From Cellulosimicrobium funkei (GTDB taxonomy: Bacteria > Actinomycetota > Actinomycetes > Actinomycetales > Cellulomonadaceae): DNA of 64,000 nt. The DNA lies in assembly GCF_001019615.1 (NCBI RefSeq), contig NZ_JNBQ01000008.1, positions 1 to 64,000 of the forward strand, in the 5' to 3' direction. The first letter of the stretch is position 1; every line of letters begins with the position of its first letter. Of this stretch, positions 53,301 to 63,424 are shown piece after piece. The notes beneath the pieces were generated by a model, which was not told where the DNA came from, searched no databases, and worked only from the letters and a program-made list of their open reading frames with translations. Both the position numbers and the translations under genes were made by a program.

Positions 53301-53925
53301 GGGCCGCCTCGGCAAGGTGAACCCGCTCGCGCTCGAGGAGTTCGCGGCGCTCGAGGAGCGGCACAAGTTCCTCGCGGACCAGCTCGCCGACCTCAAGAAG
53401 TCGCGCGCCGACCTCCTGGAGATCGTCAAGGAGATCGACGAGCGGGTCGAGCGGGTGTTCGCGGACGCGTACCGCGACACCGCCGAGCAGTTCGAGCGGG
53501 TGTTCGCGCGCATGTTCCCCGGCGGCGAGGGGCGGCTCGTGCTCACGGACCCGGACGACATGCTCACGACCGGGATCGAGGTCGAGGCGCGACCGGCGGG
53601 GAAGAAGGTCAAGCGGCTCTCGCTGCTGTCCGGCGGCGAGCGCTCGCTCACGGCGGTCGCGCTGCTCGTGGCGATCTTCAAGGCACGCCCCTCGCCGTTC
53701 TACGTCATGGACGAGGTAGAGGCAGCGCTGGACGACGTCAACCTGGGCCGTCTCCTGGAGATCTTCCGGGAGCTCCAGGAGGACTCGCAGCTCATCGTCA
53801 TCACCCACCAGAAGCGCACGATGGAGATCGCCGACGCGCTCTACGGGGTGACGATGCGCGGCGACGGTGTGACGACCGTCATCAGCCAGCGGATGAACGA
53901 GGCACGCGAGGACGTCCCGGTGTGA
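50368..53925 (+). CDS. smc: Chromosome segregation ATPase SMC
   Basis: A 1185-residue condensin subunit. The N-terminal head has Walker A GPNGSGKS at 31-38. The first coiled coil covers about 165-500, the hinge about 505-640 (VGSLAALLGVEAGYEDAVAAALG), the second coiled coil about 650-1010. The C-terminal head has the signature LSGGERSL near 1087 and Walker B YVMDEVEAALDD near 1110. The coils are unusually Ala/Arg/Glu-rich. TAGGCT lies seven bases before the GTG, so it is probably leaderless. ScpA and ScpB are not in the window. Confidence 0.96.
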   Translation: MHLKTLTLRGFKSFASATTLSFEPGVTCVVGPNGSGKSNVVDALAWVMGEQGAKTLRGGKMEDVIFAGTAGRPPLGRAEVSLTIDNTDGALPIDYTEVTISRTLFRSGGSEYAINGSACRLLDIQDLLSDSGLGREMHVIVGQGQLDAVLRATPEDRRGFVEEAAGVLKHRKRKEKALRKLDAMQANLTRLADLTTEIRRQLGPLGRQAEIARKAATIQADLRDAKARLLADDLAQLTATLEQEIADEAALRTQQADVERALATARDGLGRLEREAAEAAPALGAATDVWFRLSSLRERLRGTQTLAEERVRLLGRPEPAQRGEDPDELEAQAERVRATEAELEAEVARARDALAAAVADREDVERSAGEAERAVATLLRGAADRREGLARLAGQVAAQRTRVEAAEAEIGRLRESLAEAELRGTQARTDFAVLETQVVGAEEGEEGLDAEHEAAADEVERTTTVVRELEDEASAADQERATWSARIEALELSLDRKDGAGALLAADGVGVVGSLAALLGVEAGYEDAVAAALGPAADAVAVESVDAAVDALRYLRTEDAGRAGLVVAVDAAQGSGRDAAALPDGARWAVDVVTAGGGVGHAVRALLTDVAVVDDLAQARALVARHPGVAVVTRGGDLLAATRAWGGSASAPSVLHLQSALDEARTAHADATGRAERARFALVGAREAAQEARARYEDTLDRLNESDAQLAAVAEQLGHLGATARSAAAEAERVRASLARASQGVDDAREALAGLVERLDAAEAAPEQSEEAVAEASAERDRLLALASAARTTETEARLALRTSEERARAVAGRAQSLARAAATEREARDRAARREAARVRQAERASTVRDGAVRALGAVDRSLARAGAEREAAEAARAERDAAVTAARREVDDLASRLRELTDVAHRDEVARAQQQLRIEQLQARSVDELGLDPAVLVEELGPHREVPVASDDDAPRTVPYDRATQEKRLRAAERDLGRLGKVNPLALEEFAALEERHKFLADQLADLKKSRADLLEIVKEIDERVERVFADAYRDTAEQFERVFARMFPGGEGRLVLTDPDDMLTTGIEVEARPAGKKVKRLSLLSGGERSLTAVALLVAIFKARPSPFYVMDEVEAALDDVNLGRLLEIFRELQEDSQLIVITHQKRTMEIADALYGVTMRGDGVTTVISQRMNEAREDVPV

Positions 53926-54075
53926 GGGGACTCACCCGGTGCGCGAGCACCCTGCCGACCTGCGTCGATGCCTCGAAATCGTTGGAATTCCGCGCCTTGT
54001 GAAGATGTGGTGCTGATCGGACGGCACGGCGTGGCACCGCTCGCGGCACGTGCCTCGACCCGGATACTGGACCTC

Positions 54076-54456
54076 ATGATCTGGATGTTCGTGTGGCTGG
54101 GGCTCACGCTCGGCGTCGCCGCCGTCGTGTTCCTGTTCGCGAGCGTCGTCGCGCGCTCCGAGGCCCAGTCGTCGGGCGCGCAGGGGGACCGGTCCGGAGA
54201 CGAGGGGATGCGCGCGTTCTGGCGCGACTTCCGGTCGGGGCTGCGTCGGCGGCGTCGGCGCGGGAGCCTCGACGCGCACCACGTCGGGACCGTGCGCATG
54301 CCCCGGCCGGTCGACACGAGCATCGACGACTTCTTCACCGCGACCGAGGTGACGTCCAACGCGTATGTCGACGCGGAGGAGCTGACCGACGTCCTGCACC
54401 GCGCCCGCGAGCGCGTGCGGCCGCTGCACACGGGGGAGCGTCCTCCGCAGGCGTAG
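54076..54456 (+). CDS. Small single-pass membrane protein
   Basis: A 126-residue protein. MIWMFVWLGLTLGVAAVVFLFAS is one membrane segment near the start, followed by a basic cytosolic region (FRSGLRRRRRRGS) and an acidic C-terminal part (DDFFTATEVTSNAYVDAEELTDVL). I recognise no domain. The frame is open for 36 codons upstream, but GATACT seven bases before the ATG at 54076 and the match of the membrane segment to an N-terminus support this start. Located between smc and ftsY. Confidence 0.65.
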   Translation: MIWMFVWLGLTLGVAAVVFLFASVVARSEAQSSGAQGDRSGDEGMRAFWRDFRSGLRRRRRRGSLDAHHVGTVRMPRPVDTSIDDFFTATEVTSNAYVDAEELTDVLHRARERVRPLHTGERPPQA

Positions 54457-54507
54457 CCGCCGCGTCACCACCGCGTGACCTCGGCCCTCGTCTGAGAGAC
54501 TTCCGGG

Positions 54508-55698
54508 GTGAACGACCTCCTCCCGCTCTGGATCGTCCTCGGCGTCGTCCTCCTCGTCGCCCTCGCCACCGTCGGGACCGTGACGGTCCGCCGGCGCGCT
54601 CGCCGCGACGTCGTCGAGCCGCCGCCCGCTGCGCCCGCCGCGCCTCCGACGACACCCGACACCGGCACGGCTCCGCCCGGGACCGTGTCGGTCGAGGCCC
54701 CGCCCGAGGTCGAGGAGCCGGCGGCAGCCGCGACCGCACCCGCGATCGAGCGACCGGAGCCCGTCGGCGGCCGGCTCGTCCGGCTGCGCGAGCGGCTCGC
54801 CCGCTCCGGCTCCCCCCTGGGCGCCCGCCTGCTCTCGGTGCTGTCGCGCGACCACCTCTCGGAGGACGACTGGGACGAGCTCGAGGAGACCCTCCTGCTC
54901 GCGGACGTCGGCGCCGGCCCGGCGGGGGAGCTCATCGACGCGCTGCGCACCAAGGTCCGCGTGCTCGGCGTCCGCGACGCCGCGAGCGTGCGGGACCTGC
55001 TGCGCACCGAGCTCGTCGCCCTCGTCGACCCGTCGCTCGACCGCTCGCTCGCGACGTCGCCCACCACGGGGGAGGACGGCTCCGCGGTCCCGGCGGTCGT
55101 GCTCGTCGTCGGCGTCAACGGCACCGGCAAGACGACCACCGTGGGCAAGCTGGCGCGCGTGCTCGTCGCGGAGGACCGCAGCGTCGTGCTCGGCGCGGCG
55201 GACACGTTCCGCGCCGCGGCGGCGGACCAGCTCGAGACGTGGGGCTCGCGCGTGGGCGTGCCGACCGTGCGGTCGGACCGCGACGGCGCCGACCCCGCCG
55301 CGGTGGCGTTCGACGCCGTGCGCCGTGGCCGCACCGAGGGCGTGGACGTCGTGCTCGTCGACACCGCCGGGCGGCTCCAGAACAAGCAGGGCCTGATGGA
55401 CGAGCTGGGCAAGATCCGGCGCGTCATCACCAAGGAGGCGCCGCTCTCCGAGGTCCTCCTCGTCCTCGACGCGACGACGGGGCAGAACGGCCTCAACCAG
55501 GCGCGCGTGTTCGGCGAGGTCGCCGGCGTGACGGGCATCGTCCTGACGAAGCTCGACGGGACGGCACGAGGGGGCATCGTCGTCGCGGTGCAGCGCGAGC
55601 TGGGCGTCCCCGTGAAGCTCGTCGGGCTGGGGGAGGGTCCCGACGACCTCGCCCCGTTCGACCCGGAGCAGTTCGTCGACGGCCTCCTCGGCGACTGA
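54508..55698 (+). CDS. ftsY: Signal recognition particle receptor FtsY
   Basis: SRP-type GTPase of 396 residues that docks SRP-ribosome complexes at the membrane. An N-terminal membrane segment (LWIVLGVVLLVALATVGTV, about 7-25) and a Pro/Ala-rich linker (35-90) replace the long acidic A domain of enterobacteria. The N domain follows, then GTPase motifs GVNGTGKTT (202-210), DTAGRLQNK (from 285) and TKLDGTARGG (near 347). The GTG has GAGACT six bases upstream. Its partner ffh is 4 kb downstream. Confidence 0.96.
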   Translation: MNDLLPLWIVLGVVLLVALATVGTVTVRRRARRDVVEPPPAAPAAPPTTPDTGTAPPGTVSVEAPPEVEEPAAAATAPAIERPEPVGGRLVRLRERLARSGSPLGARLLSVLSRDHLSEDDWDELEETLLLADVGAGPAGELIDALRTKVRVLGVRDAASVRDLLRTELVALVDPSLDRSLATSPTTGEDGSAVPAVVLVVGVNGTGKTTTVGKLARVLVAEDRSVVLGAADTFRAAAADQLETWGSRVGVPTVRSDRDGADPAAVAFDAVRRGRTEGVDVVLVDTAGRLQNKQGLMDELGKIRRVITKEAPLSEVLLVLDATTGQNGLNQARVFGEVAGVTGIVLTKLDGTARGGIVVAVQRELGVPVKLVGLGEGPDDLAPFDPEQFVDGLLGD

Positions 55699-57562
<1,864 letters not shown>

Positions 57563-57578
57563 GGCGACGGACCATCGG

Positions 57579-59441
57579 ATGACCGACCACGCCGACACCC
57601 CGACCACGGGCGGGGTCGCAGGGGGATCGGCGGGGCGCCTCGGGCAGCAGCCGGGCGAGCAGAGCGCGGAGGTCCCGCACCCCGAGGGGGTGCGGGACCT
57701 CCGCGCGCGGATGCTCGACGTCGCGCGGTCCATGAGCGGACCAGGCCGCAGCGGGGTCGCGCGCCGGGCCGCCGTCGTCGACCTCGTGACGTCGTCCCTC
57801 CAGGACCTGTGGCGCGACGCGACCGACGGCGTCGCGGCCGACGGGATCGCGCTCGCCGCGGTGGGCAGCCTCGGCCGGGGCGACATGGGACCCGCGAGCG
57901 ACCTCGACCTCGTCCTCGTCCACGACGGCCGCAGCCACACGGCCGACGACGTCGCACGGGTCGCCGAGCGCCTGTGGTACCCGCTCTGGGACGCCGGGGT
58001 CGACCTCGACCACTCGGTGCGCTCGCTCTCGCAGTGCCGCCAGGTGGCGTCCAAGGACGTCCCCGCCGCCGTGGGCTGGCTCGACGTGCGCGCGGTGGCT
58101 GGCGACGCGCTCGTCGTGCACCGGGCGTCGTCCGCGGTCCTCACCGACTGGCGCTCCGCGTCGCGGCGCCGCCTGCCCGACCTGCTCTCCTCGACGCGCG
58201 AGCGTGCCGAGCGGTCCGGCGAGCTCGCCTACCTCATCGAGCCCGACCTCAAGGAGTCGCGCGGCGGGATCCGGGACGCGGTCGTGCTCTCCGCCTTGGC
58301 CGCGACGTGGCTCACGGACCGTCCGCACGGGTCGGTCGACCGCGCGCACGCGCACCTGCTGGACGTGCGCGACACCCTGCAGGTCGTCACGGGCCGGCAC
58401 ACGAGCCGGCTCCTGCTGGCCGACCTGGACGAGGTCGCCGCGCTGTCCGGGTTCGACGACCCCGACGAGCTGCTCGCGAGCCTCGCCGCGGCCGGCCGCG
58501 AGGTCTCCTACGCGCTCGACACGACGGTCCGCCGCGCCCGCCAAGCCCTTCAGCGCCCCTCGATCGCCCGCCGTCCCGTCCTCGTCCGCGGCCGCCGGGC
58601 GGCACCGCGGCTGCGGTCCGTCGGCGACGGGCTCGTGGAGCACGACGGCGAGCTCGTCCTCGCGGTGGACGCCCACCCCGCGTCCGACCCGCTCCTGTCG
58701 CTGCGCGCTGCCGCCACGGCCGCCCGGACGGGCCTCACGCTCTCGCCGGTCTCGGTCGCGAGCCTCGCCCAGTGCCCGCCGCTGCCCGAGCCGTGGCCGC
58801 GGGCTGCGCGGGCGGCGTTCCTCTCGCTGCTGGGCTCGGGCCAGGCCCAGGTCGCCGTGTGGGAGGCGCTCGACCTCGCCGGCGTGGTGACCACGTGGAT
58901 CCCCGAGTGGGCGGGCGTGCGGAACCGTCCGCAGCGCGCCGCCGTGCACCGGCACACCGTCGACCGGCACCTCGTGGAGGTGGTGGCGCGCGCGGCCCGG
59001 GACCGCAAGGACGTCGAGCGACCGGAGCTGCTCCTGCTGTCCGCGGTGCTGCACGACATCGGCAAGCGCGCGGGCGCCGTCGACCACTCGGTCGAGGGCG
59101 CGCGGCTGGTCCCCGCGATCCTCGGCCGCATGGGGTTCGAGCCCGACGTCGTGGTCGACGTGGAGCGCCTCGTGCGGCACCACCTGACGCTGTCGCGGCT
59201 CGCGGTGAGCGAGGACCCGGACGACCCGGCGACGGTCGCCGAGCTCGCCGACGCCGTCGACCACCGGCCGGACCTCCTCCGGGTGCTGCGCGCGCTGACC
59301 GAGGCGGACGCGTCGTCCCTCGGGCCGAGCGCGTGGACCGCGTGGCGGGCGCGGCTCGTCGACGACCTGGTGGGGGAGACGCTGCGCGCGCTGGGCGCTG
59401 CGCGGAACGACGTGCCGAGAGACCCGGACGCCGCCGGGTAG
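57579..59441 (+). CDS. glnD: PII nucleotidyltransferase GlnD lacking ACT domains
   Basis: A 620-residue enzyme that modifies and demodifies GlnB. The nucleotidyltransferase signature [16 protein letters not shown] is at 96-111. A GlnD linker domain with [16 protein letters not shown] follows, then an HD domain with LHDIGKR near 490 and LVRHHL. The protein ends 130 residues after the HD motif, whereas typical GlnD has two more ACT domains of about 150 residues that bind glutamine. No ACT-coding frame exists in the 110 bases before ffh. It begins 16 bases after glnB. Glutamine sensing must therefore be different or absent. Confidence 0.92.
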   Translation: MTDHADTPTTGGVAGGSAGRLGQQPGEQSAEVPHPEGVRDLRARMLDVARSMSGPGRSGVARRAAVVDLVTSSLQDLWRDATDGVAADGIALAAVGSLGRGDMGPASDLDLVLVHDGRSHTADDVARVAERLWYPLWDAGVDLDHSVRSLSQCRQVASKDVPAAVGWLDVRAVAGDALVVHRASSAVLTDWRSASRRRLPDLLSSTRERAERSGELAYLIEPDLKESRGGIRDAVVLSALAATWLTDRPHGSVDRAHAHLLDVRDTLQVVTGRHTSRLLLADLDEVAALSGFDDPDELLASLAAAGREVSYALDTTVRRARQALQRPSIARRPVLVRGRRAAPRLRSVGDGLVEHDGELVLAVDAHPASDPLLSLRAAATAARTGLTLSPVSVASLAQCPPLPEPWPRAARAAFLSLLGSGQAQVAVWEALDLAGVVTTWIPEWAGVRNRPQRAAVHRHTVDRHLVEVVARAARDRKDVERPELLLLSAVLHDIGKRAGAVDHSVEGARLVPAILGRMGFEPDVVVDVERLVRHHLTLSRLAVSEDPDDPATVAELADAVDHRPDLLRVLRALTEADASSLGPSAWTAWRARLVDDLVGETLRALGAARNDVPRDPDAAG

Positions 59442-59552
59442 GCTGGTCCCTCGCGGACGGCCCGTCCTCTGCCAGCCCGCGCCCGGCCTCGGGCGACGGC
59501 AGGCGGGAGGCCACCGCGGACGAGACTTCCGACGACTGGTGAGGATGACGCG

Positions 59553-61163
59553 GTGTTCAACACGCTGTCGGACCGACTGACATCGACCTTCAAGAACCTG
59601 CGTTCCAAGGGCCGGCTGTCCGAGGCGGACATCGACGCGACGATCCGGGAGATCCGGCGCGCGCTGCTCGACGCCGACGTGGCGGTCCCCGTCGTGCGCG
59701 AGTTCAGCGCGACCGTGCGCGAGCGGGCGCTCTCGTCCGAGGTCTCGGGCGCGCTCAACCCGGCGCAGCAGGTCGTGAAGATCGTCAACGAGGAGCTCGT
59801 CGGCATCCTCGGCGGCGAGAGCCGCGGGCTGCGGTTCTCGAAGACGCCGCCGACGGTCATCATGCTCGCGGGCCTCCAGGGCGCGGGCAAGACGACGCTG
59901 GCCGGGAAGCTCGCGCTGCACCTGCGCGAGCAGGGGCACACGCCGCTCCTCGTCGCCGCGGACCTCCAGCGGCCGAACGCGGTCACCCAGCTCAGCGTCG
60001 TCGCCGAGCGCGCCGGGGTCCCGGTGTTCGCCCCGCACCCGGGCAACCAGAGCGGGGTCGAGGTCGACGACGTCATCGGCGACCCCGTCGCCGTCGCGCG
60101 CGAGGGCGTCGAGACGGCGCGGCAGCGCCAGCACGACGTCGTCATCGTCGACACCGCGGGCCGCCTCGGCCTCGACGCCGTCCTCATGCAGCAGGCCTCG
60201 GACATCCGTGACGCCGTGCAGCCCGACGAGGTCCTGTTCGTCATCGACGCGATGATCGGCCAGGACGCCGTCGCGACCGCGAAGGCCTTCGAGGAGGGCG
60301 TCGACTTCACGGGCGTCGTGCTCACCAAGCTCGACGGCGACGCGCGCGGCGGCGCCGCGCTCTCCGTCCGCGGGGTCACCGGCCGCCCGATCCTCTTCGC
60401 CTCCACGGGCGAGAAGCTCACCGACTTCGAGGCGTTCCACCCGGACCGCATGGCGTCGCGCATCCTCGACATGGGTGACGTCCTCACGCTCATCGAGCAG
60501 GCCGAGAAGGCGTTCGACGCCGAGCAGGCCGCGAAGATGGCGGAGAAGGTCGCCACGGGGCAGGACTTCACGCTCGCGGACTTCCTGGTGCAGATGCAGC
60601 AGATGAAGAACATGGGCTCGATGAAGAAGATGCTCGGGATGCTCCCGGGCATGGGCCAGATGCGCGAGGCGCTCGACAACTTCGACGAGCGCGAGGTCGA
60701 CCGGATCGAGGCGATCATCCGCTCGATGACCCCCGCGGAGCGCGACAACCCGAAGATCATCAACGGGTCGCGCCGCGCACGCATCGCGCGTGGCTCCGGC
60801 GTGACGACGAGCGACGTCAACCAGCTCCTGGAGCGGTTCGCGGGCGCGCAGAAGATGATGCGGCAGATGAGCCGGGGCGGCGGGATGCCGGGGATGCCGG
60901 GCATGGGCAACCTCCCGGGCATGGGCGGCAAGAAGGCGCGCGGACGCCAGGCGCCGCAGCGCAAGGTCAAGGGCAAGTCGGGCAACCCGGCGAAGCGCGC
61001 CGCGCAGGAGCGCGCGGCCGCGGCGCGGGCGGCAGGAGAGGCCACGGGTCCGGCGGCACCCGCCGGCTCGGCGTTCGGCGTGGGCCGGACCGCCGAGCCT
61101 GCACAGCCGTCGTCGGACGACCTGCAGCTCCCGCCCGGGTTCGAGAAGCTGCTCGGCCGCTGA
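59553..61163 (+). CDS. ffh: Signal recognition particle protein Ffh
   Basis: The SRP54 homologue, 536 residues. NG domain: P-loop GLQGAGKTT (107-115), DTAGRL and TKLDGDARGG. The Met-rich M domain (about 330-450) includes MQQMKNMGSMKKMLGMLPGM, and SRRARIARGSG binds SRP RNA. The C-terminal 100 residues add a Met/Gly and Lys/Ala-rich tail absent from E. coli Ffh. The GTG start follows GAGG. A TAGGCT box near 59438 would give a leader of about 100 bases. The SRP RNA gene is not in the window. Confidence 0.96.
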   Translation: MFNTLSDRLTSTFKNLRSKGRLSEADIDATIREIRRALLDADVAVPVVREFSATVRERALSSEVSGALNPAQQVVKIVNEELVGILGGESRGLRFSKTPPTVIMLAGLQGAGKTTLAGKLALHLREQGHTPLLVAADLQRPNAVTQLSVVAERAGVPVFAPHPGNQSGVEVDDVIGDPVAVAREGVETARQRQHDVVIVDTAGRLGLDAVLMQQASDIRDAVQPDEVLFVIDAMIGQDAVATAKAFEEGVDFTGVVLTKLDGDARGGAALSVRGVTGRPILFASTGEKLTDFEAFHPDRMASRILDMGDVLTLIEQAEKAFDAEQAAKMAEKVATGQDFTLADFLVQMQQMKNMGSMKKMLGMLPGMGQMREALDNFDEREVDRIEAIIRSMTPAERDNPKIINGSRRARIARGSGVTTSDVNQLLERFAGAQKMMRQMSRGGGMPGMPGMGNLPGMGGKKARGRQAPQRKVKGKSGNPAKRAAQERAAAARAAGEATGPAAPAGSAFGVGRTAEPAQPSSDDLQLPPGFEKLLGR

Positions 61164-61193
61164 CCGGGCCGACGCCCTCGCGGCACGCCCCGT

Positions 61194-61215
61194 GCCCCGG
61201 GTGCGTCCCCGGGGC
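61194..61215 (+). terminator. Candidate terminator after ffh
   Basis: GCCCCGGG (61194-61201) pairs with CCCGGGGC (61208-61215), 31 bases past the ffh stop. It is just before a TAGGTT -10-like box (61226-61231) that may serve the amidohydrolase gene. Confidence 0.45.
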
Positions 61216-61311
61216 GCCCGGGCGCTAGGTTATGTCCGTGGCACCTGCCCGGTGCCGCCCCGCGCCCGCGAGCCGGGCCGACCGTCCTGACCGTCCTCAC
61301 CCAGGAGCCGC

Positions 61312-62436
61312 ATGTCCGCGCTGGAAGGCCCCACGCTGCACGTCCGCGGCCACGTCATCGTCGGCGACGACCGCGAGGTGGGCGACCTGTGGGTCAAGGA
61401 CGGGCGGATCAGCCTCACGCGGCCGTCGGCGCAGGGCACCAACATGGTCGAGCTCGAGGGCTGGGTGCTCCCCGGCCTCGTCGACGTGCACTGCCACGTC
61501 GGGCTGGGTGCCCAGGGCGCGGTCGACGCGGCGACGGCGCAGGAACAGGCCGTCACGGACCGCGACAGCGGCGTCCTCCTCGTGCGCGACGCGGGCTCGC
61601 CGCTCGACACGCGGTGGGTCCACGGGCGGCGCGACCTGCCGCGGCTCGTGCGGGCCGGCCGGCACCTCGCCCGCCCCAAGCGCTACCTGCGCGGCTACGG
61701 ACTCGAGCTCGACGACGTCGCGCAGCTCCCCGAGGCCGTGCGGCGCGAGGCGCGCCAGGGCGACGGCTGGGTGAAGATCGTGGGCGACTGGATCGACCGC
61801 GACCTCGGGGCCGAGGGCGACCTGCGGCCGTTGTGGCCCGACGACGTCCTCGCCGAGGCCGTCGCCGCCGCGCACGCCGAGGCCGCGCGCGTCACCGTGC
61901 ACGCCTTCTCCGAGGAGGTGATCCCGTCCCTGCTCGCCGCGGGCGTCGACGGGATCGAGCACGGTACGGGGATCGACCCCGACCTGATGTACGAGATCTC
62001 CGAGCGTGGGGTCGCGGTCACGCCCACCCTGCTGCAGATCGGCCAGTTCGAGGCGATCGCCCGGCAGGCCGACGAGAAGTACCCGGTGTTCGCCGCGCGC
62101 ATGCGACGGCTCCACGAGCGACGGCACGAGCAGGCCCGGGCGCTGTACGAGGCGGGCATCCAGATCCTCGTGGGGACGGACGCGGGCGGGACGATCGGGC
62201 ACGGCCGCCTCGCGGACGAGTGCGCCGAGCTCGTCGCCGCCGGTATCCCCGACGCGGCGGTCGTCGCGGCGGCGAGCTGGCAGGGCCGGGAGTACCTCGG
62301 CTACACGTCGCTCGTCGAGGGCGCCTCCGCGGACTTCGTCGTGTACCCGCAGGACCCGCGCCAGGACGTCGGCGTCCTGCGCGCGCCGACGGCGATCGTG
62401 CTCCGCGGCGAGATCGTCGCCCCGCACGCAGGCTGA
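61312..62436 (+). CDS. Amidohydrolase family protein
   Basis: A 374-residue metal-dependent hydrolase. The beta-sandwich start (LHVRGHVIVGDDREVGDLWVKDGRI) leads into the metal motif VDVHCHVG (His near 60 and 62). The carboxylated-Lys region may be in VKIVGDW; the later His residues are in VTVHAF and IEHGTG, and the catalytic Asp in LVGTDAGG. Substrate unknown; the closest type is imidazolonepropionase-like or prolidase-like amidohydrolases. AGGAG precedes the ATG. It stands between ffh and rpsP, a position with no obvious functional link. Confidence 0.87.
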   Translation: MSALEGPTLHVRGHVIVGDDREVGDLWVKDGRISLTRPSAQGTNMVELEGWVLPGLVDVHCHVGLGAQGAVDAATAQEQAVTDRDSGVLLVRDAGSPLDTRWVHGRRDLPRLVRAGRHLARPKRYLRGYGLELDDVAQLPEAVRREARQGDGWVKIVGDWIDRDLGAEGDLRPLWPDDVLAEAVAAAHAEAARVTVHAFSEEVIPSLLAAGVDGIEHGTGIDPDLMYEISERGVAVTPTLLQIGQFEAIARQADEKYPVFAARMRRLHERRHEQARALYEAGIQILVGTDAGGTIGHGRLADECAELVAAGIPDAAVVAAASWQGREYLGYTSLVEGASADFVVYPQDPRQDVGVLRAPTAIVLRGEIVAPHAG

Positions 62437-62451
62437 GGGGCCGCGCGCAGG

Positions 62452-62481
62452 TTGGTCCCGGCCGGTCCGGTCTGGCACAAT
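62452..62481 (+). promoter_or_regulatory. rpsP promoter
   Basis: TTGGTC (62452-62457) and CACAAT (62476-62481) are separated by 18 bases, giving a transcript start near 62488 and a 120-base leader before rpsP. Confidence 0.5.
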
Positions 62482-62607
62482 GTCCCGGTACTCGGCGTGC
62501 CCCGGCCCCTCTCTCCGGCGCGTGCCGTGTCCTGAACCCCTTCCTCGTCCTGTCCCCACGGGACGGGTCCGGGTTCGCCCGAACCAGAACCAGGAGAGAC
62601 CACCACT

Positions 62608-63045
62608 GTGGCCGTCAAGATTCGTCTGAAGCGTCTCGGCAAGATCCGTGCGCCGTACTACCGTGTCGTCGTCGCGGACTCGCGCACCAAGCGTGACGGT
62701 CGCGTGATCGAGGAGATCGGCAAGTACCACCCGACCGAGGAGCCCTCGTTCATCGAGATCACCTCGGACCGCGCCCAGTACTGGCTCGGCGTCGGCGCGC
62801 AGCCGACCGAGCAGGTGCTCGCGCTCCTCAAGATCACGGGCGACTGGCAGAAGTTCAAGGGCCTGCCCGGGGCCGAGGGCACGCTCAAGGTCAAGGGCGA
62901 GAAGGTCGACCCGGCCGCCGCGATCGAGGCCGCCGCCGCGGACGCGGAGAAGGTCAAGGCCAAGGCTGCCGAGAAGAAGACCGAGGCTCCGGCCGAGGAG
63001 CCCGCCGACACGGCCGACGAGGCCGCTGCCGACGAGCAGGCCTGA
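62608..63045 (+). CDS. rpsP: 30S ribosomal protein S16 (bS16)
   Basis: A 145-residue ribosomal protein. The core [26 protein letters not shown] with the FIE-type loop is standard for bS16. Residues beyond about 100 form an Ala/Glu/Lys-rich tail typical of actinobacterial S16. The GTG start has AGGAGA upstream. Its stop overlaps the next start (TGATG). Confidence 0.97.
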   Translation: MAVKIRLKRLGKIRAPYYRVVVADSRTKRDGRVIEEIGKYHPTEEPSFIEITSDRAQYWLGVGAQPTEQVLALLKITGDWQKFKGLPGAEGTLKVKGEKVDPAAAIEAAAADAEKVKAKAAEKKTEAPAEEPADTADEAAADEQA

Positions 63046-63284
63046 TGATCGCCGAGGCGCTCGAGCACCTCGTGCGCGGCATCGTGGACAACCCGGACGA
63101 CGTCCGGGTGAACGCGAAGACGCTGCGTCGCGGTGACCTGCTCGAGGTCCGGGTGCACCCGGACGACCTCGGCCGCGTGATCGGTCGTGGCGGACGCACC
63201 GCCCGTGCCCTGCGCACGGTGATCGGCGCGCTCGCGACCGACGGGCCGGTCCGCGTCGACGTCGTGGACGTCGACCGCCGCTGA
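63045..63284 (+). CDS. khpA: KH-domain RNA-binding protein KhpA
   Basis: A 79-residue single KH domain with the RNA-binding loop IGRGGRTARALR and the start EALEHLVRGIVDNPDDVRV. It is thought to pair with KhpB/Jag in RNA binding and control of cell division or envelope genes. It is translationally coupled to rpsP, as in most Actinobacteria and Firmicutes, and a strong hairpin follows. Confidence 0.94.
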   Translation: MIAEALEHLVRGIVDNPDDVRVNAKTLRRGDLLEVRVHPDDLGRVIGRGGRTARALRTVIGALATDGPVRVDVVDVDRR

Positions 63285-63319
63285 GGCCCGCACATCGTGC
63301 CCCGCGAGGGGCCACGGGC

Positions 63320-63353
63320 AAGGCCCGGCTCGCCGACCGGCGGGCCGGGCCTT
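63320..63353 (+). terminator. Terminator between khpA and rimM
   Basis: AAGGCCCGGC (63320-63329) pairs perfectly with GCCGGGCCTT (63344-63353). An inner CGCCG/CGGCG pair extends it, and CCTGTT follows. It may end or attenuate the rpsP transcript before rimM. Confidence 0.75.
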
Positions 63354-63424
63354 CCTGTTCCCGCCGCCCGACCAGGTGCCGGACCGGCACCACCCCGACC
63401 AGGACCACCGGAGGAGTGACGACC

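Noticed and set aside
50134-53808. A 1224-codon open frame antisense to smc
   Set aside because: Same effect. The sense strand encodes an unmistakable SMC protein.
61226-61300. A leaderless leader peptide starting with GTG at 61238
   Set aside because: The frame does not stop before the amidohydrolase gene but runs far into it in another frame, so the box more likely just gives a 75-base leader.
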